Shown here one piece after another: positions 55,161 through 64,000 of a stretch of 64,000 bases of DNA (the first letter of the stretch is position 1; each line of letters begins with the position of its first letter). The stretch comes from Streptomyces sp. NBC_01707. Lineage in GTDB: Bacteria; Actinomycetota; Actinomycetes; Streptomycetales; Streptomycetaceae. The DNA lies in the NCBI RefSeq assembly GCF_041438805.1, contig NZ_CP109190.1:248001-312000 (forward strand), in the 5' to 3' direction. Both the position numbers and the translations under genes were made by a program. Below the pieces are notes generated by a model. It saw nothing but the letters and a program-made list of their open reading frames with translations, searched no databases and was not told where the DNA came from.

Positions 55161-55325
55161 TAAGGGCGGTTCTTCGACGGGTCCGACGAGCTGGCTCTCC
55201 GACCGGGGCTCAGCCCACCGCGGTCGCCCCCTCAGTCGCTGCGTGAGTCCCGAGCTGAGGAGCGCCGACGAAGACAAGGAAGTCGTCCATCGGCGGGGTC
55301 TCGCCGCATCACCCGTGAACGCGCT

Positions 55326-55829
55326 TCAGGACTTCGGTCGAAGCCGGTGCAGGGCGAGGTCTTGCAGAACGCCGCCTGTGATGCTCGCGGTCATGTATGT
55401 ACAAAAGGGCTGGCGTCTGCGGTCGGTGGGCGAACCGGGGTTCAGCAGGCGCATCCCGCCGGGGGCCGTGGAGTCCCACGGGATGTGACTGTGCCCGAAG
55501 ACGAGGACGTCCAGGTCGGGGAAGCACCGGGCGCAGCGCCGCTCCCGCCCGACGGCAGCTCCTGTCTCGTGCACGACACCGAAGCGGAGCCGGCCCAGCT
55601 CGGCCCGGGCGACCTCGGGAAGTCTCCGGCGCAGGCCCGGGCCGTCGTTGTTGCCGTACACCCCGATGAGCCGCTGGGCTCTGGACTCCAGCAGGTCCAA
55701 GGTGGCCTCGTCGGTCCAGTCGCCGGCATGGATGACGACATCGGCCTCGTCGACACCCGCGAGAAGGGCCTCGGGCAGCCGCTTAGCACGAGTCGGCAGG
55801 TGCGTGTCGGAGGTCAGCAACAGCTGCAT
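55326..55829 (-). CDS. YfcE-type metallophosphoesterase
   Basis: A 167-aa calcineurin-like phosphodiesterase. It has D-x-H as TSDTHLP (7-12), GDWTD for the second metal, GNND (GVYGNNDGPGL), and FGHSHIPW with the last histidines. These are the metal ligands of the YfcE/MJ0936 group. Family enzymes hydrolyse phosphodiesters, in vitro often bis-pNPP. ATG 55829 is chosen because the conserved MQLLLTSDTH beginning follows directly; the frame extends further without similarity. It was probably a chromosomal gene before the IS insertions around it. Confidence 0.88.
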   Translation of the reverse strand: MQLLLTSDTHLPTRAKRLPEALLAGVDEADVVIHAGDWTDEATLDLLESRAQRLIGVYGNNDGPGLRRRLPEVARAELGRLRFGVVHETGAAVGRERRCARCFPDLDVLVFGHSHIPWDSTAPGGMRLLNPGSPTDRRRQPFCTYMTASITGGVLQDLALHRLRPKS

Positions 55830-55948
55830 ACCGCCACGATAAGCCGCATAACTCTGGATACCCCGGAAGGAACAGGTACCGGACCCTGAAGCGTCATGCT
55901 TCGCGGTGGAGATGGCCGCCCACCTGTTGAGCAAGACGGCCACGGCGA

Positions 55949-56152
55949 CTGAACAACGCGCGGATCCGCCGGGCGGTCAAGGCCCGGGGCCACTTCCCCA
56001 GTGAGCAGGCCGCGCTGAAATACGACTACATGGCGATCATGTCCCTCGACCCGACCGGCAAGGGCCGCAAGCGCTGGACCATGCGCTGGAAGACCCCCCT
56101 GAACGCCTTCCAGATCGCCTTCGAAGGCCGCCTCACCCCGGCCAACAACTGA
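55949..56152 (+). pseudogene. IS256-family transposase 3' fragment
   Basis: LNNARIRRAVKARGHFPSEQAALKYDYMAIMSLDPTGKGRKRWTMRWKTPLNAFQIAFEGRLTPANN then stop is the C-terminal end of an IS256 transposase. There is no start, and it is too short to be read as a gene of its own. Confidence 0.82.
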
Positions 56153-56182
56153 ACCTTAACAACCAAGATCAGCCGTTAAATT

Positions 56183-56593
56183 GACACACCCGCCTCGCCG
56201 ACATCCAGCCCGGCGTCACCCACCACGGCGACGACATCGGACGCTGGCTCGCCACCCAGCGGCGGGCCTGGGGCCAGCGCAACGAGGAGCAGCAGCTGGT
56301 CGAGCTGGGCGTGGAAGCGGCCGTACAGCCCCGCAAGGAGCCCGCGAAGGCCAGCACGGCGTTCCGGGTCGGACAAGAGCGGTGCGGCCTTCCAGAAGGG
56401 CTTGGATGCCCTGGCGCAGTACGTCGAGAGGGAGGGCGCGATGCCCGGCCGAGGCCACGTCGAGATCCTGGCCGACGGCACAGAGCACCGCACCGGTATC
56501 TGGATCGGCAACCAGAAAAACCGCCGCGACAAACTCCACGGCCAGCAGCTCGCGGCCCTCGCCCAGTTGGGAGTGGAGTGGACCGTGTTGTAG
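56183..56593 (+). pseudogene. 'Helicase associated' repeat fragment 1
   Basis: The first frame reads LADIQPGVTHHGDDIGRWLATQRRAWGQRNEEQQLVELGVEAAVQPRKEPAKASTAFR. After a shift near 56375 it continues DALAQYVEREGAMPGRGHVEILADGTEHRTGIWIGNQKNRRDKLHGQQLAALAQLGVEW. These are two consecutive HA repeats found at the C-terminus of large Streptomyces DEAD/DEAH helicases. The helicase itself is absent. Confidence 0.75.
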
Positions 56594-56861
56594 GCGATCG
56601 CTGCGAAAAGCCCAGCACGTCCCACCGGGCACGGTCCGAACTGGGGTACCTGTCGACTCCCAGACGACAAGGGAGGAGCGCATGAGCACCGAGCAGCACG
56701 ATGCGTACGGGGGAAGGGCTGTCCTGCATCAGTCGGCGGTGACCGTGCGCTCTGCGGGTGCTGGCCGGGACGGCGGTGTCGTCGGCTGCGGTGGACGAGT
56801 TGGTCTCGCTGTTGGCGGCCAGGACGCGCACCGGGGTCCGGTGACGTGCGATCCGCGCGGG
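56594..56861. other. Spacer, nothing recognised
   Basis: No gene supported between the helicase fragment and the end of the phosphatase gene. Confidence 0.4.
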
Positions 56862-58979
56862 TCACGTGCCTGAGTGGGGGAGGGTCTGTTCGCTCCAGAC
56901 TGTCTTGCCTTCGGTGGTGTAGCGGGTGCCCCATCGTTGGGCGAGTTGAGCGACGATGAACAGGCCGCGTCCCTCTTCGTCGACTGTGCGGGCGTGGCGT
57001 AGGCGGGGGGGAAGTAGCGGCGTCGTCGTGTACTTCGCAGGTGAGGGTGCGGTTCTTGATGAGGCGTAGCTGCAGGGGTGGGGCGCCGTAGCGGATCGCG
57101 TTGGTGATGAGTTCGCTGACGATCAGTTCGGCTGCGTAGGCGGTGTCTTCGTCCACGTTCCAGTCTGCGAGTGTGCGGCGGGTGTGTTGGCGGGCGGTGG
57201 CGGCTGCTGTGGGGTCGTGGTCGAGGAGCCAGGTGGCCAGACAGTGGGCGGGGAAGGGCCGGGTGCGGGCGAGGAGGAGAACGGCGTCGCCGGGACGGTC
57301 CTTGCCGCGGAGGGTGCAGCGGATGTCGTCACGCAGGTCCTTAAGGGGCCGGCCGGGTTGAGCAAGGACATCACGCAGGGGTGCGGGGGCAATCTCGGAT
57401 TCGGCGGGGGGTGTGGGCAGGGTCGCGGGGGTGTAGAGGGCGAGGATGCTGCCGTGAGGGAGGTCGGTGGTGGTGGCGGCGAAGGGCGGTCCTTCCGCGC
57501 TGCCCAGGAGAGGCCCTGGGGTGCAGTCGTCCGGGACCTCGGTGCTGTTGTCGGGGCGGATGATCACGGGGGCGGTGTGCCCGGCACGTGCGAAGGTGCA
57601 CGTGCGGGTGATGGGGTCGTAGACCGCGTAGACGCAGCTCGCCGAGAACGGTTGCGGGTGCAGGGGGTCGCTGGGGTGCAGAGCCGCGCGCTCTGCTGCC
57701 AAGAAGACCGCGGTGTCGTTGAGGCGCGCGAGGAGCTCGTCGGGTTGCAGATCCAGCGCGGCCAGAGAGCGGATGACGATGCGCAGCTGCCCCATGGTGA
57801 TGGCGGCTTGGATGCCGCGACCGGTGACCTCTCCGGCCACCAGAGCAGTGCGGGCGCCGGACAAGGGAATCGTGTCGAACCAGCCTCCCCCGCCACTGGC
57901 TCCGGGCATGTACAGGGAGGCGGTTTCGACAGTGCTGTGTGAGGCGGGATAGCGCGGGAGCTGGTGCTGGACCGTCGCGGCGATGGTGTACTCGCGGGTG
58001 AACCGGCGGGCGTTGTCGATGCACAGGGCGGTGTGGGAGGCCACATCGGCAGCAAGGCCGGCATCGTCCTCGTTGTAGGGATCGGACCCGCCAGCGCGGA
58101 TGAGGCTCAGCACTCCCAGGGCCGTTCCGCGCAGAACCAGCGGCGCCACGATGAGCGTGTGCGCTCCGACTGCGCGGACCCCCCCCGGCCCTGGCGGCGT
58201 CGAGCCACGGGATGCCGGGACTCACGGGCACGAGGCGGGGACGAAAGTCGCTCATGGCCTGCGCGTAGGGGGTCAGCAAGTTGAGACTCCGCACGTCACT
58301 CACCGGATGGTCCTGTGCCTGCAGGTCGTCGCGGGCGCGGTAGGCGGCACGGCGCAGAGCAACATCCTGAGCCAGTGGCCCTGTCGGGGACTCCTCGCCG
58401 TGTACCACGGCATCCACGATGTCCACCATGGCGATGTCGGCAAAGCCGGGCACCAAGGTGTCCACCAGCTCCTGGCAGGTCGCGATCACATCCAGGGTCC
58501 GTCCCACACGCTCGCGCACAGTGTTCAGGACACGCTTCCGGGCACGCGCCTGCTCCTGATCCGTGACGTCGACCACCGTGCCAGCCAGTCCCAGGACCTT
58601 GCCTTGCGGGTCCTGCAGACGGAACACCGACAACGACCAGATTCGTTCCAGTCCTTGGTCGGCTGCCATCCGCCTGCGGAGCAGATACTCGCGCACGGGC
58701 ACACCGCTCTCCAGCACGCCACGAAGCATCGCTTCCACCTCGTCGGGCGCGGACAGGTCGGTGTATGCCTCGGCGAAATGCAGCCCGAGCACGTCGTCGA
58801 CCGCCACACCACGCATACCCGACGCGGCGGTGTTGACCCGCACGACCCGCAGCTGCGTATCCAGAACGTGGAGCCCTACCGGTGACTGGGTGAACAAGGC
58901 GTCCAAGAGCGCCCCTTCCACCCCGTCCCCCGTCTCCCCGCCCCCCCGGCGTCCGGCGCATCGGTTCCTTGTCCGCCAC
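56862..58979 (-). pseudogene. PAS-GAF-SpoIIE phosphatase with HATPase domain, three +1 frameshifts
   Basis: The restored protein would be about 705 aa. It starts at GTG 58979 behind the strong site GGAGGTGATC. Domain order is PAS (LLDALFTQSPVGLHVLD), GAF (VAPLVLRGTALGVLSLIRAGG), PP2C/SpoIIE (ASGGGGWFDTIPLSGARTALVAGEVTGRGIQAAITMGQLR) and an RsbW-like HATPase (AAELIVSELITNAIRYGAPPLQLRLI, ending VWSEQTLPHSGT). Reading it requires dropping one base in the G/C runs at 58941-58947, 58179-58186 and 57005-57011. Such proteins relieve anti-sigma factors in response to signals. The shifts may be genuine or sequencing artefacts. Confidence 0.8.
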
Positions 58980-59119
58980 AAAGATCACCTCCGCCACCCA
59001 GACTGGCCCGACGCGGGGTGCCGATAGACCGCCACGCCGCATCGGGAACCCGAACAGCCCCCAGCACCACCGCGGACCACAGGCGGTCGGTGTTCCCACG
59101 GCCTCGCCCCGCCCGGCGC

Positions 59120-59490
59120 CCGCAGAGCAGCACCGGCTCTCCCCACCGCGGCGACGACATCGACCCCTGGCCCACGCGGCAGGTACGGGACTGGGTGCGG
59201 CTGATCGCGGAGCAGTAACACCGCCTGGACGAGGTGCGCGTGAAACCGGCTGTGTGGCCCCAAAAGGCCGCAGCGCGAACCAACGGCGAAGACTGCTGGG
59301 TAACGAACGGCTCCGACGCGTTCCAGCGGGGCGTAGCGGCCTTCCAGCAGTACATCCAGCGGGGGGAGATGACTGTAGTCGGACGACAGCACGTGGAAGA
59401 GCTCCCGGACGGCACCTCCGGCCGCATCGGATCCCTCACAAGGCTCATCTACCAAGCCGCCATCCACGACGGCACCGAAAAGAATCACCA
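59120..59490 (+). pseudogene. 'Helicase associated' repeat fragment 2
   Basis: GSPHRGDDIDPWPTRQVRDWVRLIAEQ, a stop at about 59218, then WVTNGSDAFQRGVAAFQQYIQRGEMTVVGRQHVEELPDGTSGRIGSLTRLIYQAAIHDGT. The last part resembles fragment 1 (DALAQYVEREGAMPGRGHVEILADGT). It is an independently decayed relative on the other side of the first phosphatase. Confidence 0.65.
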
Positions 59491-59807
59491 AAACCGCCCT
59501 CGACACCATCCGCCTCGACCACCTCGCCAAAACCCACCACCGCCCCCGCACCCGCACCCGCACCCGCTAACCCCACCAGCCAAGCTGGCAAAACAGCGCT
59601 GACCAGCACAAACACCGTCCGGGCCCTTACACGCTAGAACTACCTACAACACACCCAGCCACGCTCAGCACACACCGCACAGCCCCAGCTCACACACCCT
59701 GACCAGCCCGACCGACCCGCCAATTCCGTCTCTCAGCGAACCGACAACACCCCAGCCCAGCCACCACCCAACACACCAACAAGCCCCCCTCCCAGCGTCA
59801 GGGCGAG
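59491..59807. other. Low-complexity C/A-rich spacer
   Basis: From about 59500 to 59800 the plus strand is almost free of G in long stretches (runs of CACACC, CCAGCC, CACCAA). No gene or clear hairpin is seen. Confidence 0.5.
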
Positions 59808-61979
59808 TCATCCCGACGGTCGTCGTTTCTCTTGACCGTGCTGCCCACCGGTGACTGGCCCCCCGTCCGTGGTGCCGCACCGCACAAGTAGCAGCGCCAT
59901 GTCGTCACTGCTGTGTGGATCGGCCGTCTCCCGGGCGCGTTTGATGATCATGTCCGCGAGCACGTCCAGCGGTTGGTCCTCTGCCTGACCCAGCTGCTGG
60001 GCGAGGCGGTCGATAGACCTCCCAATGTCGGAGCCCCGCCTCTCCACGAGGCCGTCGGTGTACAGGGCGAGGACCGCGCCGGGCGGCAGGGACACCTCGA
60101 CGCTCTGCAGGCGGATCTCCTCCTCTACGCCGAGAAGCAATCCAGGAGGCAGGTCGAGAACCTCTACATCGCCAGCACCGCGGCGGACCATCGCCGGTGG
60201 GTGGCCGGCGGAAACCAGCTGAACGCGATGCCCCCGTTCGTCGATCTGTGCGTAGATGCAACTACAGAACAAGTCGCTTCCCTGCTCCGTAAGGAATGCG
60301 TTGGTGCGGGCGAGGACCTCTTCGGGCGTCGCACCCGTCCCCGCGTAGATGTGCACGGCGGTGCGAATCTGTCCCATAAGGGACGCAGCCTGGACACTGT
60401 GCCCCTGGACGTCGCCGATCACGGCGGCCGCAGTGCCGTTCCCGAGGCGAATCAGGTCGTAGAAATCGCCGCCCACCTCCAACGCGTGTGTCGCCGGGAG
60501 GTGCCGCGTGACGACCTCAAGACCTGGCACCCGGGGCAAGTGGCGCGGCAGGAGCCCCTCCTGGAGACCTCGCGCTGTACTCGCATTAGTGTCGTAAAGC
60601 CGTGCCCGATCCAGCGCCTGGGCGATCATCCCGGCCAGCGAAGTCAGTTCAGCTCGTTCGTCGGAGCTGAAGGTCCGTGCGCTGGAGTACCCGAACATCA
60701 GGAAGCCGAATGCGTCATTCGAGACTGTGAGTGGCAGGAAGGCGAAGGCACCCATCTCCTGGTAGTGCGGGAAATCAGGATAATTTTTCACCAACTCGGC
60801 GTTGGTCGAGTGGAATGATGGGAGGCCGGTCTCCATGGTTCGTGTGCCCGTGCTCGGGGTTGCCGTCGAAAGCCCGTTGAAGCCCTCCAGCATCCCAAGG
60901 GGGAAACCGGATGAGGCCAATACTCGCAATCTTCCCTCGTCGGCGACGACCAGGGCCAGTCCTTTCGCGCCAAGGACTGGCCGCATCTGCTCGACAATTG
61001 ATTCGGTCACCTCGCTGACGCCCGCTGTCTCGGTGAGCGCTGAGGCCAGGTGAAGGAGGTGGAAGAGGGCACCGACGCGGGCGGGTCCGTGAGGCGTGTC
61101 CTCATTCGGTTCCTGCTCGCTGGGGGTGGCAGCTTCGCGCCTGACGCGCACACTGACGCCCGTCGCGTCCGGGTAGAGAACAAAGGAGAGCGCTGTCCCA
61201 TCCGGCCGCCGGGCAGAGAAACTGGTGGGCTGTCGGCCGATGAGCGAGCCGACGAATGCGTTCTCGTAGGCCGGGTCGTTCAGCCACGGCAGCACGTCCC
61301 AGGGCTCCGAGTCCAGCAGCTCGGCGCGGTCGCGGCCCAGCAGTTGGATGGCCCGGGCGGTGAGAAAGGTCATTCGACCGTGCAGGTCGAGCGCGAAGAA
61401 ACCATAGGGAAAACGCTCCACCAGAGCGTTCGCCGGCTCAGTATGCGGTGCTGGCGGGGGCATCATGGCAAGAGGCTCCTTCCGCGGAGACACCGGCCGT
61501 CCTCGAGCGGCGGCATCCCGCAACACCTTGGCCATTCGGTCCACCATCGCAATGATCTGGGCTTGATCGGCTTCCGGTAGGTCCTCTGCGTGGCTGCCCG
61601 GCCAGAACAGATTGATGGCGCCCCAGCACACTCCGTCAGCCACCAGCGGGCCGACGTAGTGGGCGACGGAGTAAGGAAAGGCGAGAGCAGCACGGGGAAA
61701 ACGGCGGGCGAACTCCTGTTGGCTGCGGAGCCACACGTGGCGCCGCGACCGCACGGCCACGGGCACGGGGGCCGGCTCCGCCAGAGCCAGCCGGGCCCAA
61801 GGAAGAGCCAACCTCCCTGGGGCTCCGATCACCGTGGTCATCTTCAGTACCTGCCGCTCAGGAATCGGGAGGTACATGACCCCGATGTGGGCGCCGACAG
61901 CCTGGCGAATTTCCTCCAGCAATGCGTCGAGATGCTTGGCAGCCTCCCCCGCCGAAGTAGGATCTCCGTAGCCTTTCAA
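59808..61979 (-). CDS. GAF-PAS-GAF-SpoIIE protein phosphatase
   Basis: A 723-aa cytoplasmic sensor phosphatase. It has GAF 1 (about 15-160; HIGVMYLPIPERQVLKMTT, WGAINLFWPG), PAS (about 185-295; ALVERFPYGFFALDLHGRMTFLTARAIQLLG), GAF 2 (about 310-465; GFLMFGYSSARTFSSDERAELTSLAGMIAQALDRARLYD) and PP2C/SpoIIE (about 480-700; EVGGDFYDLIRLGNGTAAAVIGDVQGHSVQAASLMGQIR, PPGAVLALYTDGLVERRGSDI, SDDMALLLVR). Metal-binding aspartates are present. It lacks the HATPase domain of its neighbour. It likely dephosphorylates an anti-anti-sigma factor. Confidence 0.9.
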   Translation of the reverse strand: MKGYGDPTSAGEAAKHLDALLEEIRQAVGAHIGVMYLPIPERQVLKMTTVIGAPGRLALPWARLALAEPAPVPVAVRSRRHVWLRSQQEFARRFPRAALAFPYSVAHYVGPLVADGVCWGAINLFWPGSHAEDLPEADQAQIIAMVDRMAKVLRDAAARGRPVSPRKEPLAMMPPPAPHTEPANALVERFPYGFFALDLHGRMTFLTARAIQLLGRDRAELLDSEPWDVLPWLNDPAYENAFVGSLIGRQPTSFSARRPDGTALSFVLYPDATGVSVRVRREAATPSEQEPNEDTPHGPARVGALFHLLHLASALTETAGVSEVTESIVEQMRPVLGAKGLALVVADEGRLRVLASSGFPLGMLEGFNGLSTATPSTGTRTMETGLPSFHSTNAELVKNYPDFPHYQEMGAFAFLPLTVSNDAFGFLMFGYSSARTFSSDERAELTSLAGMIAQALDRARLYDTNASTARGLQEGLLPRHLPRVPGLEVVTRHLPATHALEVGGDFYDLIRLGNGTAAAVIGDVQGHSVQAASLMGQIRTAVHIYAGTGATPEEVLARTNAFLTEQGSDLFCSCIYAQIDERGHRVQLVSAGHPPAMVRRGAGDVEVLDLPPGLLLGVEEEIRLQSVEVSLPPGAVLALYTDGLVERRGSDIGRSIDRLAQQLGQAEDQPLDVLADMIIKRARETADPHSSDDMALLLVRCGTTDGGPVTGGQHGQEKRRPSG

Positions 61980-62296
61980 AACTTCACCCGCTTTACATAC
62001 TCACGAAACTGACGTCCCAGCATACTCTGATGGGCCAGCACATCAGAGGATGCCACCTTGAAATGTGCAATACCGATGAGCCGACGGGCCCCGACCATCA
62101 GAGGGAATTAACGTAATCGATAAATGACCTACATGGCTGACGCATGAGGTGGTCTGTCGCGGGGAGATCAGGCAACAAGCGATTTTGAGGAAGACACCTC
62201 ACGGTGCTAACTCGTCAAGTCGGCGACCGATACCTTCGAACACCGCTTGGCTGCGGAGCCTGTGATGACGCGGTCTCGATGAGCGAACCAGAACCA
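61980..62296. other. Promoter region of the phosphatase gene
   Basis: No gene supported. The first 150 bp upstream of the phosphatase start is noticeably AT-richer (for example AATTAACGTAATCGATAAATGAC near 62106-62128) and probably carries its promoter. Confidence 0.4.
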
Positions 62297-62722
62297 ACTC
62301 ACTCCAGGTAGAGAGCGGCCAAACGCGGCAGTCGGCAAGCCATCTCGTCTCGGTCATCGAAGTCGAAGTTCCAGGACGAGTCGAGCTCGGGGTGTCGGAT
62401 GGTGAACGCCTCGGCAGGGAGCTGCTCGCCGGTCGCCGTGATGTGTGCGTTCCAGGCAATGCTCAGCACGTCCTCGCCGTCCAGGTCCAGGCCGTCGGCC
62501 GCCGAGGTCATGACGTGGCTGCGGCGGGACGACACCGGTGGTGACCCGGCGTCCCTTGCCGGTGGGCAGGCCGTCCCAGTGCTTCTCCTCCACGACCCGC
62601 ACCCCTCGGTCAACTGCCCGCGGGTGCATGGCCAGCAGCGTCTCCCCGCCGACGTCGGGAGCGTTCGGGTTACGGATCTGGCTGACGGAACCGCCAGTCT
62701 GCGTGAAGTCGGAGGATTCTTA
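62297..62722 (-). pseudogene. Truncated hypothetical gene cut by IS copy C
   Basis: Starting at the IS, one frame reads IRNPNAPDVGGETLLAMHPRAVDRGVRVVEEKHWDGLPTGKGRRVTTGVV. The protein-like reading then changes frame near 62540 to SAADGLDLDGEDVLSIAWNAHITATGEQLPAEAFTIRHPELDSSWNFDFDDRDEMACRLPRLAALYLE. I do not recognise the family. The 5' end is missing because the IS inserted there. Confidence 0.45.
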
Positions 62723-63609
62723 CTGATCGTTTCAGAATGAGGTTCGGAGTCGTCTCAAGCAGATGATGCTGCAGGCGAGTTGGAGCAGTCCGAGGTGGAG
62801 GTCGGCGCGTATCTCGTAGCGGGTGCGGAGGCGTTTGAACTGGTGGAGCCAGGCGAAGGTGCGCTCGACGACCCATCGGGTCTTGCCCAGGCCGGAGCCG
62901 TGCGGGACACCGCGGCGGGCGATCTTGGGTGTGATCCCCCGAGCGCGGACGAGACGCCTGTACTTGTCGTAGTCGTAGCCGCGGTCGGCGAAGAGCCGCC
63001 GAGGCCGGTGGCGGGGCCGGCCGCGCAGGCCACGGATGTGGGGTATGGCGTCCAGCAGTGGCATGAGCTGGGTGACGTCGTGGCGGTTTCCGCTGGTCAA
63101 AGAGACGGCGAGCGGGGTGCCGTGTCGGTCGACGATCAGGTGGTGTTTGCTTCCGGGCCGGGCCCGGTCGACCGGCGAAGGTCCGGTGTGAGCCCCCCTT
63201 TGAGGGCTCTGACGTGCGAGCCGTCGATTGCGGCGTCGTCCATGTCCAGCAAGCCGGTAGCCCGCAGTTCGGCCAGCAGCACCTCGTGCAGCCGGGGCCA
63301 GACACCGGCCTCGGTCCAGTCCCGCAGACGCCGCCAGGCCGTCACCCCGCTGCAGCCGACCTGTTCCGCAGGGACATCCCGCCAGCTCACGCTCTTGCAC
63401 AGCACATAGACGATGCCCCGCAGAGCAGCACGGTCATCCGCCGGCAACCGCCCGGGATACCGATACCGCCGAGGCGCACGGGCCGGCAACAGCGGCGCCA
63501 CACGTTCCCACAAGTCATCAGGCACAAGATCAACAGGCACTCACCAGATCCTGCCGAAACAACACCCAACTGCCAAGCCCCACACCAAACTTCATTCTGA
63601 AACGATCAG
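62723..63609 (-). mobile_element. 887-bp IS5-family insertion sequence, copy C
   Basis: The same element as copies A and B, in the orientation of B. Flanked by TTA on both sides (62720-62722 and 63610-63612). Confidence 0.95.
62732..63540 (-). CDS. IS5-family transposase (programmed frameshift), copy C
   Basis: Identical in translation to copies A and B in both frames (start 63540, end 62732), with the AAAGGGGGG slip site. Presumably active. Confidence 0.9.
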
Positions 63610-63610
63610 T

Positions 63611-63790
63611 TAGGCCAGTTGTGACAGCCGACGCCAGCAGATCAGTGTGCATCCGAGGACGAGGAATGCTTCGTGGATGTCGTCGCGGATCCCCCAACGG
63701 ATGCGCAGGCGGTCGTTGCCGACACAGGAGCTGCAGCGCTCCGCCTGAGCGCACCGCTCGATGGAAGTGCCTGAACACGGTTGGCACCTC
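63611..63790 (-). pseudogene. 3' fragment of another IS5-family transposase
   Basis: The minus frame ends RLRIRWGIRDDIHEAFLVLGCTLICWRRLSQLA and stop. This is the usual C-terminus of IS5-type transposases (RYE.R.DIH.AFL.LGC.LICWR.L). Copy C inserted exactly at its end. The rest is missing. Confidence 0.7.
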
Positions 63791-63857
63791 ATTGGCCTAC
63801 ACGACATGGCTCTCAGCGGATAACTCAGATCCCATACGGGACAACCTCAGTTGATCG

Positions 63858-64000
63858 ATGAAACTGTGCTCTCCCGAGCAACCTGCTCGACTACGCGCGG
63901 CCATAGAGTCCACCTTCGTGCACCAGCCCCCGACGGTCGCCGCGTGACCGTCCTTCCGTCCTCCCTCACCTCACAGGGCGACCTGCACCGGCTCGCCGGA
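63858..64000 (+). CDS. Possible coupled pair of frames leaving the right edge
   Basis: A 29-codon frame (63858-63947, MKLCSPEQPARLRAAIESTF then VHQPPTVAA) ends in GTGA, where a second frame starts at GTG 63944 (VTVLPSSLTSQGDLHRLAG) and stays open to the window end. The overlap suggests translational coupling, but the sequence is too short to identify. Confidence 0.25.

Noticed and set aside
54274..63609. Composite transposon that transposed as a unit
   Set aside because: Each IS copy has its own matching 3-bp duplication (TAA/TAA and TTA/TTA), which indicates separate insertions.

Overview
The window is high-GC actinobacterial DNA, almost certainly Streptomyces or a close relative. The reasons are GC-rich third codon positions, many GTG starts, Streptomyces-type families (DUF6083, SARP, IclR/TetR/MarR/MmyB-XRE regulators, PAS-GAF-SpoIIE phosphatases, 'helicase associated' repeats) and IS5-type elements with a two-frame transposase. 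No rRNA, tRNA, CRISPR array or ribosomal protein gene was seen. Dense IS elements, truncated genes and decayed duplicates point to an unstable accessory region such as a chromosome arm or large plasmid; that placement is inference.

0.5-3.7 kb: an HD-domain protein, a decayed copy of an NTF2-like/alpha-beta hydrolase cassette and a membrane protein. 3.8-4.6 kb: an IS5-type element with a nonsense mutation. 4.7-9.0 kb: an IclR regulator divergent from an intradiol dioxygenase, then a CoA-transferase/citryl-CoA-lyase pair. The IclR-type operator recurs in front of an MFS permease at 12.4-13.7 kb, suggesting an aromatic-acid uptake and cleavage regulon.

9.8-25.3 kb: two near-identical TetR repressors, MFS exporters, NADPH:quinone-type oxidoreductases, an SDR and an NTF2-like exported protein, all made by duplication. 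Two oxidoreductase-MFS cassettes have decayed reciprocally: one kept the enzyme, the other the transporter. A TetR-type site recurs upstream of several of these genes. 25.3-31 kb: a graveyard of IS256, IS5-like and IS3 fragments, a broken lipoprotein, a flavin-dependent monooxygenase and a broken SARP regulator.

31.5-42.4 kb: the intact NTF2-like/alpha-beta hydrolase cassette, MarR and LysR regulators, an MFS exporter, a frameshifted amidohydrolase, an esterase lipoprotein, a family 5 uracil-DNA glycosylase and a DUF488 protein. 42.6-44.1 kb: an IS5-type element that appears to carry a passenger gene between one terminal repeat and its transposase. 44.7-49.4 kb: DUF1905, a small protein, a UvrD-like helicase, DUF6083, and a small XRE regulator divergent from an unrecognised 345-aa protein across a triple operator. 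49.9-54.1 kb: an MmyB-type XRE regulator divergent from an aldo/keto reductase, AKR fragments and an MHS-type transporter that has lost its start.

54.3-63.6 kb: two identical 887-bp IS5-type copies (a third lies at 16.3 kb) bracket a YfcE-type phosphoesterase, two PAS/GAF/SpoIIE phosphatases (one with three +1 frameshifts, all in G/C runs) and helicase and IS remnants. The most interesting items are the two predicted regulons, the reciprocal cassette decay, the passenger-bearing IS and the operator architectures at 48.2 and 51.2-51.4 kb.
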